A stretch of 64,000 nucleotides of DNA from Rossellomorea sp. BNER (GTDB taxonomy: Bacteria > Bacillota > Bacilli > Bacillales > Bacillaceae_B): assembly GCA_024213275.1 (NCBI GenBank), contig JANAVG010000009.1, positions 62,001 to 126,000 of the forward strand. The letters are read 5' to 3'. Under the pieces are notes generated by a model. It was not told where the DNA came from. It saw only the letters and a program-made list of their open reading frames with translations, and did no database searches. Both the position numbers and the translations under genes were made by a program. Numbering within the stretch: the first letter of the stretch is position 1; the number at the start of each line of letters is the position of its first letter. Positions 11,001-20,378 of the stretch are shown one piece after another.

Positions 11001-12687
11001 ACAATCTCCCCTTCCTAGCATTCTCATTGGTTCTAAGCGCTTTCAGACGTTTCATGACATTATTTTCACCACGTCCAAAATAGTCATGGAGTGTAGAATA
11101 TTCACGATACAATTGATCATAGATTTCGACATTGGCAGCTATCGGTTCAATCGTTTCTTCCTTTAGCCGCGCCATTTGTTCTGCAGCTTCTACTATCGTT
11201 TCAAATCCACCCTCCTCGCGGCCCGCAGCTACCGCTCCAAACATAGCGGCTCCTAAAGCAGGCGTTTGCTTGGAATCCGCAACTTTGATCGTCCGATTCG
11301 TTACGTCCGCATAAATTTGCAGCAGCAATTTATTTTTTTGTGGAAGTCCCCCGCAAACATATAATTCATCTACCGGTACACCATTAGTGTGAAAAGCATC
11401 TACAATTTTCCGCGTTCCAAAAGCAGTCGCTTCTATGAGTGTCCTGTAGATTTCTTCCGGCTTCGTTTGTAAAGTTGCTCCAATTAAAAGACCACTTAAT
11501 TCAGTATCCACTAGTACGGAACGATTCCCATTCCACCAGTCTACTGCCAAGAGTCCTGTTTCTCCTGGATGATAGTTAGAAGCTTTATCCTCTAAGTAGG
11601 AATGGACATTCATCCCGTCTTTTTCAGCGGCTTCTTTCACATATGCAGGAATAGCTTGGTCCACATACCAGGCAAATATATCACCGACAGCTGATTGACC
11701 GGCTTCATATCCATAAAAACCTGGAATAATTCCATCTTCTACGACTCCACACATTCCTTCGATGTGCTTTTCCTCATGACCAAGTACTAAATGACAAATA
11801 GAAGTCCCCATGGTCATCACCATTTTCCCAGGAGAAACGACGCCCATAGCAGGAACGGAAGCATGAGCATCCACATTGCCGACTGCTACGGCAGTTCCTT
11901 CACAAAGACCAATTTGGCGAGCGATCTCCTTTGTTAGTCCACCAGCTTTAGTGCCTAGGGGGACGACTTCTCCTCGTAATTTTGTCATGGTCAAATCTTC
12001 TAATCTAGGATCTAGAGATCGGAAAAACGCCTCACTAGGATAACCATCCTGCTTATGCCAAATGGACTTATACCCCGCTGTACAACTGTTCCGTACAAGG
12101 TTTCCTGTTAATTGGGAAATCACCCAATCCGTAGCTTCTACGAAACGGTCGGTAGCTTGATAGATTTCGGGCGACTCATCGAGGATCTGCCAGATTTTCG
12201 CAATCATCCATTCAGATGAAATTTTCCCACCATAGCGTTTTAAAAATCGTTCTGCCCCTTTTTCAGCGATTTGGTTAAGCTTATTCGCCTCATCCTGAGC
12301 GGCATGATGCTTCCATAATTTCACCCATCCATGCGGATGATTTCTCCACCTTTCATTAAAGGAGAGCGGGATGCCTTCTTCATCAATCGGAAGCATCGTA
12401 CAGGCTGTAAAATCTATGCCTAAGCCAATGACATTTTGAGGGTCCACTTGAGCCTTTTTTAAAACAGCAGGGATTGATTGCGTTAACACTTCGATGTAAT
12501 CAGCAGGATGTTGAAGTGCCCATTCATGGTCTAATTTCACTCCAGTTTCAGGTAAATGTTCATCAATGACTCCATGACGATAAGTGGTCACGTGGTCAGC
12601 TATTTCTTCACCATTTGCAAGAGATACTAAGACAGCACGACCTGACTCTGTACCATAATCAATTCCGATGGTGTATTTTTTTGACAT
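10987..12687 (-). CDS. araB: L-ribulokinase AraB
   Basis: This 566-residue FGGY-family sugar kinase phosphorylates L-ribulose to L-ribulose 5-phosphate. The phosphate-1 motif '[17 protein letters not shown]' is at residues 4-20, the catalytic base lies in '[15 protein letters not shown]', and the ATP-binding '[16 protein letters not shown]' segment is near residue 445. The length matches B. subtilis AraB. It has an AAAGGAGG ribosome binding site and lies 23 bp after araD, so araD-araB-araA is a tight operon. The gene order differs from B. subtilis araABD. Confidence 0.96.
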   Translation of the reverse strand: MSKKYTIGIDYGTESGRAVLVSLANGEEIADHVTTYRHGVIDEHLPETGVKLDHEWALQHPADYIEVLTQSIPAVLKKAQVDPQNVIGLGIDFTACTMLPIDEEGIPLSFNERWRNHPHGWVKLWKHHAAQDEANKLNQIAEKGAERFLKRYGGKISSEWMIAKIWQILDESPEIYQATDRFVEATDWVISQLTGNLVRNSCTAGYKSIWHKQDGYPSEAFFRSLDPRLEDLTMTKLRGEVVPLGTKAGGLTKEIARQIGLCEGTAVAVGNVDAHASVPAMGVVSPGKMVMTMGTSICHLVLGHEEKHIEGMCGVVEDGIIPGFYGYEAGQSAVGDIFAWYVDQAIPAYVKEAAEKDGMNVHSYLEDKASNYHPGETGLLAVDWWNGNRSVLVDTELSGLLIGATLQTKPEEIYRTLIEATAFGTRKIVDAFHTNGVPVDELYVCGGLPQKNKLLLQIYADVTNRTIKVADSKQTPALGAAMFGAVAAGREEGGFETIVEAAEQMARLKEETIEPIAANVEIYDQLYREYSTLHDYFGRGENNVMKRLKALRTNENARKGRLYVEH

Positions 12688-12710
12688 GAAGAGTTCCTCC
12701 TTTCACTTTT

Positions 12711-13403
12711 TCACTGGCCGTAATAAGCATTTACTCCATGTTTCCGTAAATAGTGTTTATCCAATAAAGCTTGATCCATTTCAGGTATGTCACGGTTAAT
12801 TTGAACCGTATGGTAAGCCATTTTTGCAACTTCTTCTAAGACCACCGCATTATGTACTGCCTCAAGGGGATCTTTCCCCCAATTGAAAGGCGCGTGGCTA
12901 TGAACGAGTACGCTAGGGATTGTGGAAGGATCAATATTTTGCTTTTTAAACGTTTCTACGATGACATTGCCTGTTTCCCATTCGTATTCTCTCTGGATTT
13001 CAGCATCGGTCATGCTCCGCGTACATGGGACCTTCCCATAAAAATAATCACCCTGCGTGGTGCCTAGACAAGGAATACCCTGACCAGCCTGGGCCCAACT
13101 GGTCGCCCAAGGGGAATGGGTATGTACAACTCCTCTAATATTCGGGAAATGGCGATACAGAACAATATGAGTGGGTGTATCCGATGACGGTTTTAAAGTT
13201 CCCTCAACAACGTTTCCCTCAAGATCAACAACAACTAAGTTCTCTATAGTAAGATCTTCATAAGGTACACCACTCGGCTTTATAACAACCAATTGTTTTT
13301 CCTGATTAAAACCGCTTACATTTCCCCAAGTAAAAGTAACAAGTTTATACTTCGGGAGAGCCTGATTTGCTTCAAGTACTTGTTGCTTTAAGTCTTCCAG
13401 CAT
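12711..13403 (-). CDS. araD: L-ribulose-5-phosphate 4-epimerase AraD
   Basis: This 230-residue class II aldolase-like epimerase converts L-ribulose 5-phosphate to D-xylulose 5-phosphate. It shows '[11 protein letters not shown]', the phosphate-binding '[10 protein letters not shown]', the Zn ligands of '[17 protein letters not shown]' and a third His in '[13 protein letters not shown]'. Two in-frame ATGs are possible (13409 and 13403); the second is better spaced from AAGGAAGG and matches family N-termini beginning 'MLE-x-LK'. It is the first gene of araDBA. Confidence 0.95.
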   Translation of the reverse strand: MLEDLKQQVLEANQALPKYKLVTFTWGNVSGFNQEKQLVVIKPSGVPYEDLTIENLVVVDLEGNVVEGTLKPSSDTPTHIVLYRHFPNIRGVVHTHSPWATSWAQAGQGIPCLGTTQGDYFYGKVPCTRSMTDAEIQREYEWETGNVIVETFKKQNIDPSTIPSVLVHSHAPFNWGKDPLEAVHNAVVLEEVAKMAYHTVQINRDIPEMDQALLDKHYLRKHGVNAYYGQ

Positions 13404-13423
13404 TTCCATCCACCTTCCTTTTG

Positions 13424-13479
13424 ACTTATACGTATATTTATAGTTATTATTCTATATTAAAACAATTCGTACGTACATT
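13424..13479 (-). promoter_or_regulatory. araDBA promoter between two AraR operators
   Basis: On the minus strand TTGTTT (13460-13465) and TATAAA (13437-13442) are 17 bp apart. They are bracketed by ACTTATACGTATATTT (13424-13439) and AATTCGTACGTACATT (13464-13479). The operator centres are 41 bp apart, close to four helical turns. In B. subtilis AraR binds cooperatively to paired, in-phase operators about 42 bp apart, so the same looping repression is likely here. Confidence 0.78.
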
Positions 13480-13593
13480 CAATAGAGAAGTTTACAGAAA
13501 ATAAAATAAATTTACACATGTCATTCAAAAACCTTGTTATCATGCACATATTATTTAAACAATAACTTTCTACAAGTTGATGAAAGTAAAAAA

Positions 13594-13710
13594 GGGGCTG
13601 TCCCAAACCAAGGTGTCATGAACCACAACTTCAATACATAGAAAAAACCTCAAGACATCTTCTATATTTAGATAATCGTAGTAGTTCCGGACCCCTTATG
13701 GGACAGTCCC
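13594..13710. repeat. MITE-like inverted-repeat element, copy B
   Basis: The element runs from GGGGCTGTCCC to GGGACAGTCCC followed by TTTTT. It shares 'GAACCACAACTTCAATA' with copies A and C in the same relative position and has the same orientation as copy A. It sits between the araD promoter and the end of the GH43 gene; with its T-run it could also act as a terminator on the plus strand. Confidence 0.78.
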
Positions 13711-13761
13711 TTTTTAATTGTCATTCGGTGTTTACATACGCTTAACATTGAATTCAAATGT

Positions 13762-14916
13762 TTATTTCACATGAACAGTCGCTTTCACCCGGCGATTTTC
13801 TAGACTAAAACCAGGATAACCGAAATAAGGCGTTCCATCCTTTTTCCATAACAGCCTTTGCACACGCGCATGACGATTATGGTCATAAAGAGGATTACCC
13901 GTTATTTCTTTATACGGACGTGCATGATAGACGAGTATATCTGTTCCGTCTTTATCTGTCGTAAAGCTGTTGTGTCCTGGACCGTACTCCTCCGTTTCTT
14001 CACTAGAAACAAAAACAGGATCTGAATACTTTGTCCAAGAGTGGGGGTTTAATAAATCACTTTTTTCATCAGCCTCTAACAAACCCATGACATATCGATC
14101 ATCGGTTGCACTCGCCGAATATGTGATGAATACCCTACCGTTTCGATGAATTATCGCTGGACCTTCGTTTACATTAAATCCTTGGCGCTCCCAGTCATAC
14201 TCAGGCGTTGCTAACACTACTTGTTCTCCCTTAATCGTCCATGGATTCTCCATTTCAGCAATGTATAGGTTGGATACCGTATCTTGCTCCACTTTTTGCG
14301 CCCAGACAAGAAAGCGCTTTCCGAGATGTTCAAATGTAGTGGCATCAAGTGAAAAGCTTTGGAAGGCAGTGTTGATCTGGCCTTTTTCGATCCATTCCCC
14401 TTTAAGCGGGTTCTCATGATCATTTTCTAGTACATACGGACGAATCGCCCATACATCCTCTTTATCTCCTGCAGCAAAGTGAATGTACCATTTCCCATCA
14501 ATATGATGGAGCTCTGGCGCCCAAATATGCTCAGACATGATCCCTTTTCCATGTTTTTCCCAAACTACAGATTCCCCTGCCCCGGATAGCTCTTCGATTG
14601 ATTGTGCCCGCCTTAAGACAATTCTGTCGTAAAGTGGGTGTGAACCTGTAAAGTAATAATATCCATCATCATGTAAATAAATGTAGGGATCAGCTCTCTG
14701 TTCTATTAGAGGATTGGGATAAGACTTCTCTTGAACAGTCCCTTCCACCTCGAAGCTTCCAGGCAGACTATAGTTTTGTGTTTCTAATTCCTCCCACTCC
14801 ACAGAGACTTTCACTGTTACATCATCATTAATGTTCACTTCCATCATTGATGGCAAGGAAGGCTTCTCGCCTACCTTCGTTAACACGTCAATATCACAAG
14901 CGGTTTGTAATACCAT
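13762..14916 (-). CDS. GH43-family glycosidase with N-terminal Ig-like piece
   Basis: This 384-residue protein is a family 43 glycoside hydrolase with a five-bladed propeller from about residue 70. The catalytic base Asp is in 'RADPYIYL', the pKa-modulating Asp in 'FSLDATTF' and the acid Glu in 'NVNEGPAII'. Residues 1-65 resemble part of a bacterial Ig-like (Big_4-type) domain, usually found in secreted enzymes, yet no signal peptide is visible. The enzyme probably acts in the cytoplasm on arabino-oligosaccharides, but the exact substrate is uncertain. A promoter overlapping an AraR operator lies right upstream, and AAAGGAGGG precedes the ATG by seven bases, which supports this start. Confidence 0.85.
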   Translation of the reverse strand: MVLQTACDIDVLTKVGEKPSLPSMMEVNINDDVTVKVSVEWEELETQNYSLPGSFEVEGTVQEKSYPNPLIEQRADPYIYLHDDGYYYFTGSHPLYDRIVLRRAQSIEELSGAGESVVWEKHGKGIMSEHIWAPELHHIDGKWYIHFAAGDKEDVWAIRPYVLENDHENPLKGEWIEKGQINTAFQSFSLDATTFEHLGKRFLVWAQKVEQDTVSNLYIAEMENPWTIKGEQVVLATPEYDWERQGFNVNEGPAIIHRNGRVFITYSASATDDRYVMGLLEADEKSDLLNPHSWTKYSDPVFVSSEETEEYGPGHNSFTTDKDGTDILVYHARPYKEITGNPLYDHNRHARVQRLLWKKDGTPYFGYPGFSLENRRVKATVHVK

Positions 14917-14939
14917 CTCACGCCCTCCTTTTAGAAATT

Positions 14940-14970
14940 ATTATACACACACCTATATATACGTACAAGT
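14940..14970 (-). promoter_or_regulatory. GH43 gene promoter with AraR operator
   Basis: On the minus strand TTGTAC (14963-14968) and TATAAT (14940-14945) are 17 bp apart. The -35 box lies within ACTTGTACGTATATAT (rc of 14955-14970), the same 16-mer as at the abf2 promoter. AraR bound here would cover the -35 box and part of the spacer. Confidence 0.8.
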
Positions 14971-15026
14971 TTAAGATTTGAATTACTTATTTAAAACCTA
15001 TACCTATAAGTAGGAATTATGCTAGA

Positions 15027-15059
15027 TAAAAAAAGAGTGCCTTTGATTTCAAAGGCACT
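15027..15059 (-). terminator. intrinsic terminator after araR
   Basis: AGTGCCTTTG (from 15036) pairs with CAAAGGCACT (to 15059). On the minus strand this is followed by a run of seven T. It lies 12 bp beyond the araR stop. Confidence 0.85.
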
Positions 15060-15071
15060 TCCTGTTGCTCT

Positions 15072-16208
15072 TTATGTTGCATCTTTTAAATTTTTCCTTG
15101 AACCATTGATATCTTTGGTGGAGCTACGCAAAACAAGTTCAGGTGAATAAATCACACTTTTTACTTCTTGACTTGCATCTTTTGTCATTTGCCTTGGCTT
15201 GATTAAGCTTAAAATTAGTTTTCCAGCTGTTTTTCCTAAATCAGATTTAGGATGTTCGATGGTGGTCAGCTTCACCTCTGACATTTCTGCCAAAATTGAA
15301 TTATCGAAACCAATAATTGATATATCCTCTGGAACACGGAGGTTATTTTCACGTATTACATCTAGTAATTTCATTGCGAGTTCATCATTATAACAAACGA
15401 TGGCAGTTGGTCGCTGTCCAGGTTGAGCTAAAAAGCTCCTCAATTCCTCGATCGGTTTATCATGTTTTTCGAAAGTATTATAGGATACCATATGTTTGGG
15501 GTTGATCGGCACGCTGTATTTACGATGGGCCTTCAAATAGCCTTTCATTCTTAGTGTCCCTTGCATGTCATCTGTTTTGAAGAACCCTAAGATTTCCCGA
15601 TGCCCTCTTTCGATTAAATGCTCTGTTTGTAAATAGGCCCCTCGCTCATCATCAACGACGACTCTAACAGGTTCTAGAGCATCGTAATATGCATTAATCA
15701 TAATATACGGGATATTCAATCTCTCTAAATTCAAGTAATAATTGATATTCGGGTTTGTATAAGCACTTTGTGTCGGTTCGATGATCGCTCCATCAAATCC
15801 TTGAGTAATGATCTTTTCCAGGTACTCCCGTTCTTTATCATGATCATTATTCGTGTTAAAAAGGGTGACTTGATATCCCTGTTCGCTTAAGCACGCTTCA
15901 GCACCACGAATGATAGATGGAAAGATATAATCTGAAATATATGTAGTGACAATGGCAATATTTTTTCTTGAACCAACTTCTCTACGTTGTTGTTCATTTC
16001 GATCTGCACAAAAAGTTCCAGCTCCCTGCGATCTATATAGCCATCCTTCACTCACAAGCTCGCCTATTGCTAATCTTACTGTATGCCGGCTTACATTGAA
16101 TTGGCGCATCATTTCACTTTCAGAAGCAATTTTCTCATGTGGTTCATACGTACCGTCCAGAATTTTTGATTTGATTGACTTTTTGACGATACTATATTTT
16201 GTCTCCAT
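15072..16208 (-). CDS. araR: arabinose-responsive repressor AraR
   Basis: This 378-residue regulator has the chimeric AraR architecture. A GntR-type winged helix occupies about residues 1-70 ('FNVSRHTVRLAIGELVSEGWLYRSQGAGTF' region), and a LacI/GalR-type ligand domain follows, including 'IIGFDNSILAEMSEVKLTTIEHP'. AraR represses arabinose genes until L-arabinose binds the C-terminal domain. The operator-like sites at abf2, abfA, araN, araD and the GH43 gene are its likely targets, and a site 20-35 bp before its own start suggests autoregulation. The ribosome binding site is GGAGGG. Confidence 0.95.
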   Translation of the reverse strand: METKYSIVKKSIKSKILDGTYEPHEKIASESEMMRQFNVSRHTVRLAIGELVSEGWLYRSQGAGTFCADRNEQQRREVGSRKNIAIVTTYISDYIFPSIIRGAEACLSEQGYQVTLFNTNNDHDKEREYLEKIITQGFDGAIIEPTQSAYTNPNINYYLNLERLNIPYIMINAYYDALEPVRVVVDDERGAYLQTEHLIERGHREILGFFKTDDMQGTLRMKGYLKAHRKYSVPINPKHMVSYNTFEKHDKPIEELRSFLAQPGQRPTAIVCYNDELAMKLLDVIRENNLRVPEDISIIGFDNSILAEMSEVKLTTIEHPKSDLGKTAGKLILSLIKPRQMTKDASQEVKSVIYSPELVLRSSTKDINGSRKNLKDAT

Positions 16209-16227
16209 GTTTTCCCTCCGTTCACAA

Positions 16228-16243
16228 ACATATTCGTATAAGT
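16228..16243. promoter_or_regulatory. probable AraR autoregulatory operator
   Basis: On the minus strand the bases are ACTTATACGAATATGT, matching the araN operator at 13 to 14 of 16 positions. It lies between the araR promoter region and its ribosome binding site. A clear -35/-10 pair was not identified. Confidence 0.5.
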
Positions 16244-16384
16244 TAGCATATCACATTTCACTATCATATTTCACATATAGAATTAATAAAAAATGTAACC
16301 CTTCTAATCATGTATCATTTGGCTAAGTAAGCACTTTTTAAAGATACTGTTATATACCTTGATTCTAAAAGCTTTCTTGGGTTT

Positions 16385-16400
16385 TCTTGTACGTATAAAC
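16385..16400. promoter_or_regulatory. second AraR operator-like site upstream of araR
   Basis: TCTTGTACGTATAAAC keeps the TTGTACGTAT core of the other AraR sites. It lies about 180 bp before araR and just after the terminator of the secreted arabinanase gene, so the target would be araR itself. Confidence 0.5.
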
Positions 16401-16414
16401 CGTACCTTTATACT

Positions 16415-16453
16415 AAAGAGAGGCTTTCTCTTAATATGAGATAGCCCCTCTAT
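16415..16453 (-). terminator. intrinsic terminator after the secreted GH43 gene
   Basis: The 13-base arms 16418-16430 and 16438-16450 pair imperfectly (GAGGGGCTATCTC with GAGAAAGCCTCTC on the minus strand). They are followed by TTT, and lie about 30 bp after the stop. Confidence 0.65.
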
Positions 16454-16481
16454 TTCTTTCTATATAATTTTTCTGGACAAC

Positions 16482-19043
16482 TTAGTCAGACGTTGGATTT
16501 GCCAAATCTTCAACTTCTTCAGCTGAAAGCGTCCCTTTGTAGATAAATAATTCGTCCATCAACCCTTGATAAGGCGCATCCCACCAGTTGACACCTAAAC
16601 TAAACTGGCTGTTACTTGTAGTAAAGACGTTATTGAAGCCCGTTTCGTTCAGGACTTCCTCTCCATCCACATAAACGGTTATTTCTCCATCATCTACCGT
16701 AAACGCTAGGTGGGTCCATTCCTTAGTTGGAAGCTGGATCCCTGTGTTTGCATCGGTAAAACTAGATCCCCCAGACCAAATAACGGCGTTGCTGTCACCA
16801 GGGAATCCGCCAGGTAACAAACTAACCCAATGACTTGAATCCCGTGCTCCAAAAAAGCTAGTAGTATGACCAGTCAAACGGCTTGGGTTCAACCAAAGTG
16901 AAACAGAATAACTGGTTCCTGTGATTAGGTTGTCCGGCAGACGAACACCGGAATTTCCGTCAAACACGGCTGCCTGCCCAACTTTCCCTTCTTGGTAGCT
17001 AATCGAACCGCCGGTATTATCTATGCGATTCCCAGTTAAAGTACCTTTCCCAAAGTTGCCGGTACTGTCTGTTAAATCCCCTTCAAACGAATAATGGGCT
17101 GTCAGTTCTTTCTTGTCTTTCGGTAATACGGTAACAGTAAAGCTTTTCGACTCGGTTATATCGCCTTTGGTTATCGTAGCTGTCAACGTAACCTTAATAC
17201 TTCCACCGCCAGCTTCAGGACGTGTCACCTCGCCTTGTTCAGTAACCACATCCGGCTGGGAAGAACTCCACGAAATTTGTGTATTCCGAGTGCCCTCGAT
17301 AGGAAGCGTTAAATCGGTAACTACATTGTTTAGATTATCTAAGCTTAAGTCTTCTTTCACGGTCGCTACAATTTCTGCGTCCGTTTTCCCCATCTCCCGT
17401 TTACTCCCCCAGACGGATCTACCATCTTCAGACGAAGCCGTAAATGTCATTAAAAAACGTTTGGAAACCGGATCGTACTGGCGTATAAAGACGCCCTTAT
17501 AAGTTTCCTCATTAATGGTTAATTCCGCTTCATTATGTCCGGTTTTCTTCCACTTACCACTGACTGCTCCGGTAATATTATTATTTTTATCAAGTGTTAT
17601 GGTAACATCCTTGTGTATTTCATTTGAAATATCTTTGCCATGGTTAATGAATCGATAGTCACCTGAGAGATCCTGTCGGTTCACCTTTTCTAGGGTCTCT
17701 CCTCCATAGCGATAAGGGGCAACGACCGGCCAGCCTTCTTCATTCATAAAGATTTGATGGATTCGTACTTCATGTTCCTCTCCTCTTTCAGGGAAACGGG
17801 AATGGAAAACTAAAAACTGTTCTCCTGTTTTGTCATCATAATAAACGGAGTTATGTCCTGGGGAAACATATCCGTAACCAATGCCTGTTCCAGGATCACC
17901 CACTTTCCTTTCAAATAAGAAGTGACCCATTAACTTGTTTCCATAAGGAGAATGATCGACGTCCCCTGGCAGCACAGCGCTTTGTCCAGCTGCATCAACG
18001 TATGGACCATCTGGATTAGATGAGCGGAAAACCCTCATATTATACTCGCCATCAGCCCCTAACCAGCCATACGTTACATATAAGTAGTAGTAATCTGTCT
18101 CCTCGTTATAAACCACATAAGGTCCTTCTCCAGACTTTCCAAATCCTCCTGAAATCTTGGTGCCAAAATACCGGTCAACAAGTCTACCATCATCTGTTGT
18201 CCCATCTTCGCCCGGATAGATGGGTTCTCCTGTTGTTTTGTCGATTTCCAACAAGAAAATTCCGCCGGACCAAGAACCATACGCCATCCATAGCTTGCCA
18301 TCATCGTCATAAAACAAGTTAGCATCTATCGCATTTGGGAACGTGCTGTTATTATAGGACCCGTTGTCATTAAACCAATCAGAGTTTGGTCCGCTTAACT
18401 TGTCCTGAGCAATAAGCCCATCAATATGTGTGTTGGTCCATTTTTTATTTACTTCACTATTATTGTCATACGCTTCTTCTTCTGTAAAACCTGAATAGAT
18501 GATCGTGTCTACATACTCATAAGGCCCTTCAATATCTTTAGATACCGCATATCCAATAGCGGAACGGATATAAGTAGAAGATACACTGTAATAAATCATA
18601 TAAGCCCCGGTGGATCCGTCTTCGTTTACATAGTCTTCATTCCAGAAAACATCTGGAGCCCAAACGGCATAACCGCCTTTGCTATCAGCATCATCCTCAC
18701 CTGCCCACTTAAAAGACTCAGCTAGATTTTCTGATAAATTTCCATATAACGCATTGTTTGGCGTGCTATAACCATTGGTAAAGTTTGTCCAATTGATTAA
18801 ATCTGTTGATTTGGCAGCCTCAATATGAGTGCCAAACACATAAAAGGTATCTCCACCTTTTATGATGGAAGGATCATGTACAGATACATTTCGGAATTCA
18901 GGAGCTTCTCCTTGGTTTTCAAGGTGCGGCTTATTGCTGCTTTCGTTGGCTCCGGAATCTCCCTCTGCAGACACAGCCAACGGAAGAGCCAGTAAAAATA
19001 ATACCAAAATAGGAAAAGTTCGTAGAAACTGATAATTAATAAT
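16482..19043 (-). CDS. secreted GH43 endo-arabinanase with Ig-like and LamG domains; probable ATT start
   Basis: The protein is about 853 residues. A signal peptide ends near 'AVSA|EG'; a GH43 domain covers about residues 45-330 (base Asp in 'VHDPSIIKGG', Asp in 'NAIDANLFYD', Glu in 'SGEGPYVVY') with the Abn2-type C-terminal extension. An atypical bacterial Ig-like domain follows at about 555-640 and a LamG/concanavalin-like domain at about 650-845. It resembles B. subtilis Abn2 with extra modules and should cut arabinan outside the cell. No ATG, GTG or TTG exists between the upstream stop and TTG 19007. An AGAGGAG eight bases before ATT 19043 gives a proper signal peptide (N-region INYQFLRTFP), so ATT is the likely start; TTG 19007 has no ribosome binding site. 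Confidence 0.85.
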   Translation of the reverse strand: MINYQFLRTFPILVLFLLALPLAVSAEGDSGANESSNKPHLENQGEAPEFRNVSVHDPSIIKGGDTFYVFGTHIEAAKSTDLINWTNFTNGYSTPNNALYGNLSENLAESFKWAGEDDADSKGGYAVWAPDVFWNEDYVNEDGSTGAYMIYYSVSSTYIRSAIGYAVSKDIEGPYEYVDTIIYSGFTEEEAYDNNSEVNKKWTNTHIDGLIAQDKLSGPNSDWFNDNGSYNNSTFPNAIDANLFYDDDGKLWMAYGSWSGGIFLLEIDKTTGEPIYPGEDGTTDDGRLVDRYFGTKISGGFGKSGEGPYVVYNEETDYYYLYVTYGWLGADGEYNMRVFRSSNPDGPYVDAAGQSAVLPGDVDHSPYGNKLMGHFLFERKVGDPGTGIGYGYVSPGHNSVYYDDKTGEQFLVFHSRFPERGEEHEVRIHQIFMNEEGWPVVAPYRYGGETLEKVNRQDLSGDYRFINHGKDISNEIHKDVTITLDKNNNITGAVSGKWKKTGHNEAELTINEETYKGVFIRQYDPVSKRFLMTFTASSEDGRSVWGSKREMGKTDAEIVATVKEDLSLDNLNNVVTDLTLPIEGTRNTQISWSSSQPDVVTEQGEVTRPEAGGGSIKVTLTATITKGDITESKSFTVTVLPKDKKELTAHYSFEGDLTDSTGNFGKGTLTGNRIDNTGGSISYQEGKVGQAAVFDGNSGVRLPDNLITGTSYSVSLWLNPSRLTGHTTSFFGARDSSHWVSLLPGGFPGDSNAVIWSGGSSFTDANTGIQLPTKEWTHLAFTVDDGEITVYVDGEEVLNETGFNNVFTTSNSQFSLGVNWWDAPYQGLMDELFIYKGTLSAEEVEDLANPTSD

Positions 19044-19800
19044 AGCTTTTTCTCCTCTCTTTTCTAAATCATAAAATCAGCCATACCTTTATGGGCGGTT
19101 GTGGAAATAATTAAATTAAGGAGTGGCTAATTTTTAGGGTTAAAGTGGAATAGCTCTACGATGTGGATATACTTAGAGGTAGTGAATCTATGCATGGTAG
19201 GTGTTTCTGTTACCATATAAGGATTACCAAGAAATAAAGGTACCTTCCAAAGCGATAAAACGCTTACAGAAATTGATATTGTTAATCTCCTTCCTTTTTA
19301 AATTGTCGGTGAATAACGCGTACACTCTGGTTACGTTCTATTCGACAACTTAACCGTACAAGAAAGTCAGATAATTCTCAATAAGTCATATGGTTTATTT
19401 TTCCCCATACGTATAGTCTGTATATAAATTCCATTCTCAAAAAAACGGATTAATTTAAACCTATTGCTGCAGAAGAACGGTATGCAATCAAACTACAAAG
19501 AATAGCCTGATTTTCTTTTGTCCAACCTGGCGTGTTCCGGTGGAAATTCATCTAAAGTCTATATTTATATGCTTTCTGGTACTCCTTAACAATTGTCAAC
19601 TTCAACAGGGAATATGGACTTTCGCCCAATTGTTTTTACCCTTTTCAAAAAGATAAACTAGCATGGCAACTAGTCACCTTTTTAAAATTGGAGAGGATAC
19701 CTTCACAACATCCCATTCAACTCATATGTTTAAAAAATTAAAAAACCTTAAAAAATAACATCTCATACTTACATGTATAGAGGGGTAAGGAGGATGGATT
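19044..19800. other. long leader/regulatory region upstream of the secreted arabinanase
   Basis: No coding frame is supported here. Weak regulatory candidates are an AraR-like palindrome with the ATACGTAT core (19403-19418), a half-site CGTACAAG (19355-19362) and a partial cre (AAAACGCTTACA, 19257-19268) lacking the TG half. These would fit AraR and CcpA control of the arabinanase gene, but all are poorer than the sites at abf2 and abfA. The stretch 19430-19800 holds nothing I recognise. Confidence 0.4.
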
Positions 19801-19806
19801 CCTAAA

Positions 19807-19845
19807 AGCTCCCATTGCCGAAAAGACAATGAGAAGCTTCTTTAT
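19807..19845. terminator. imperfect bidirectional hairpin next to the FMN-reductase remnant
   Basis: AAAGCTCCCATTG and CAATGAGAAGCTT flank a short loop, with T or A runs outside. It lies immediately 3' of the remnant at 19861-19990 and is probably its old terminator. Confidence 0.55.
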
Positions 19846-19860
19846 GGTTGGTTTTTCCAA

Positions 19861-19990
19861 TTAAGGCAAATGGAAATCTGCAGTATCCACGAGTTCGTAT
19901 TCAGCTTTTTTGTGCTTCTCGTGCCCATCGAGCAGCCGCTTCAGTCTGAGTGATGTACGAGTGCTGCCCATTATAACTTTCGATTTTTTA
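19861..19990 (-). pseudogene. remnant of an NADPH-dependent FMN reductase gene
   Basis: On the minus strand the segment encodes 'VIMGSTR' (the flavin-phosphate loop found at the start of these reductases) and ends 'AEYELVDTADFHLP' before a stop at 19861. Between them the matching text 'TEAAARWAREAQK' lies in another frame, so at least two frameshifts and large deletions are present. An intact family member is about 180 residues; under 45 codons remain. Confidence 0.65.
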
Positions 19991-20123
19991 GCAAGCGATG
20001 TAATTCCTCCGTTATACGACTGAATTTTTCCTAACTATATATTTCCTATATGGGATGGATGAGGATTTGAAAAAGGAAAAAGCGTGCCCTCCCAGAGTAA
20101 CCTCCAAAAGGACACACTACCAT

Positions 20124-20342
20124 TTAAAGAATCTCGTATTCTGTTACATTTCGTTCAACAACACGTGCTCCCTTAATAGCTACAAGTGCACCACTTGAGC
20201 TTTGGATGACATTTTCCGCAATAAGATTATCCATAGCCAGCTTCACTTGCGCTGTATCGATGGGTTCGATTGGATCATCTACGGAAACATTTGCTGATTT
20301 ACCAAGTTGGGTAGTAAATTGAAGTTCCAATGTTTTCGCCAT
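20124..20342 (-). CDS. DUF2922 family small protein
   Basis: This 72-residue protein fits DUF2922: 'KTLELQFTTQLGKSANVSVDDP' at the start, a central 'VKLAMDNLIAENV' helix and an ending with conserved 'GARVVERNVTEYEIL'. The function is unknown. It lies 37 bp after a DUF1659 gene, a pairing seen in many Bacillaceae, and has a strong GGAGGGAGG ribosome binding site. No signal peptide or membrane segment is visible. Confidence 0.85.
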   Translation of the reverse strand: MAKTLELQFTTQLGKSANVSVDDPIEPIDTAQVKLAMDNLIAENVIQSSSGALVAIKGARVVERNVTEYEIL

Positions 20343-20378
20343 TATTATTCCTCCCTCCTACGATTTTCTACCTTCTGA

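Noticed and set aside
19254..19268. cre site for the secreted arabinanase
   Set aside because: It matches only the AACGCTTACA half; the conserved TG half is missing, so it is mentioned only as a weak candidate.
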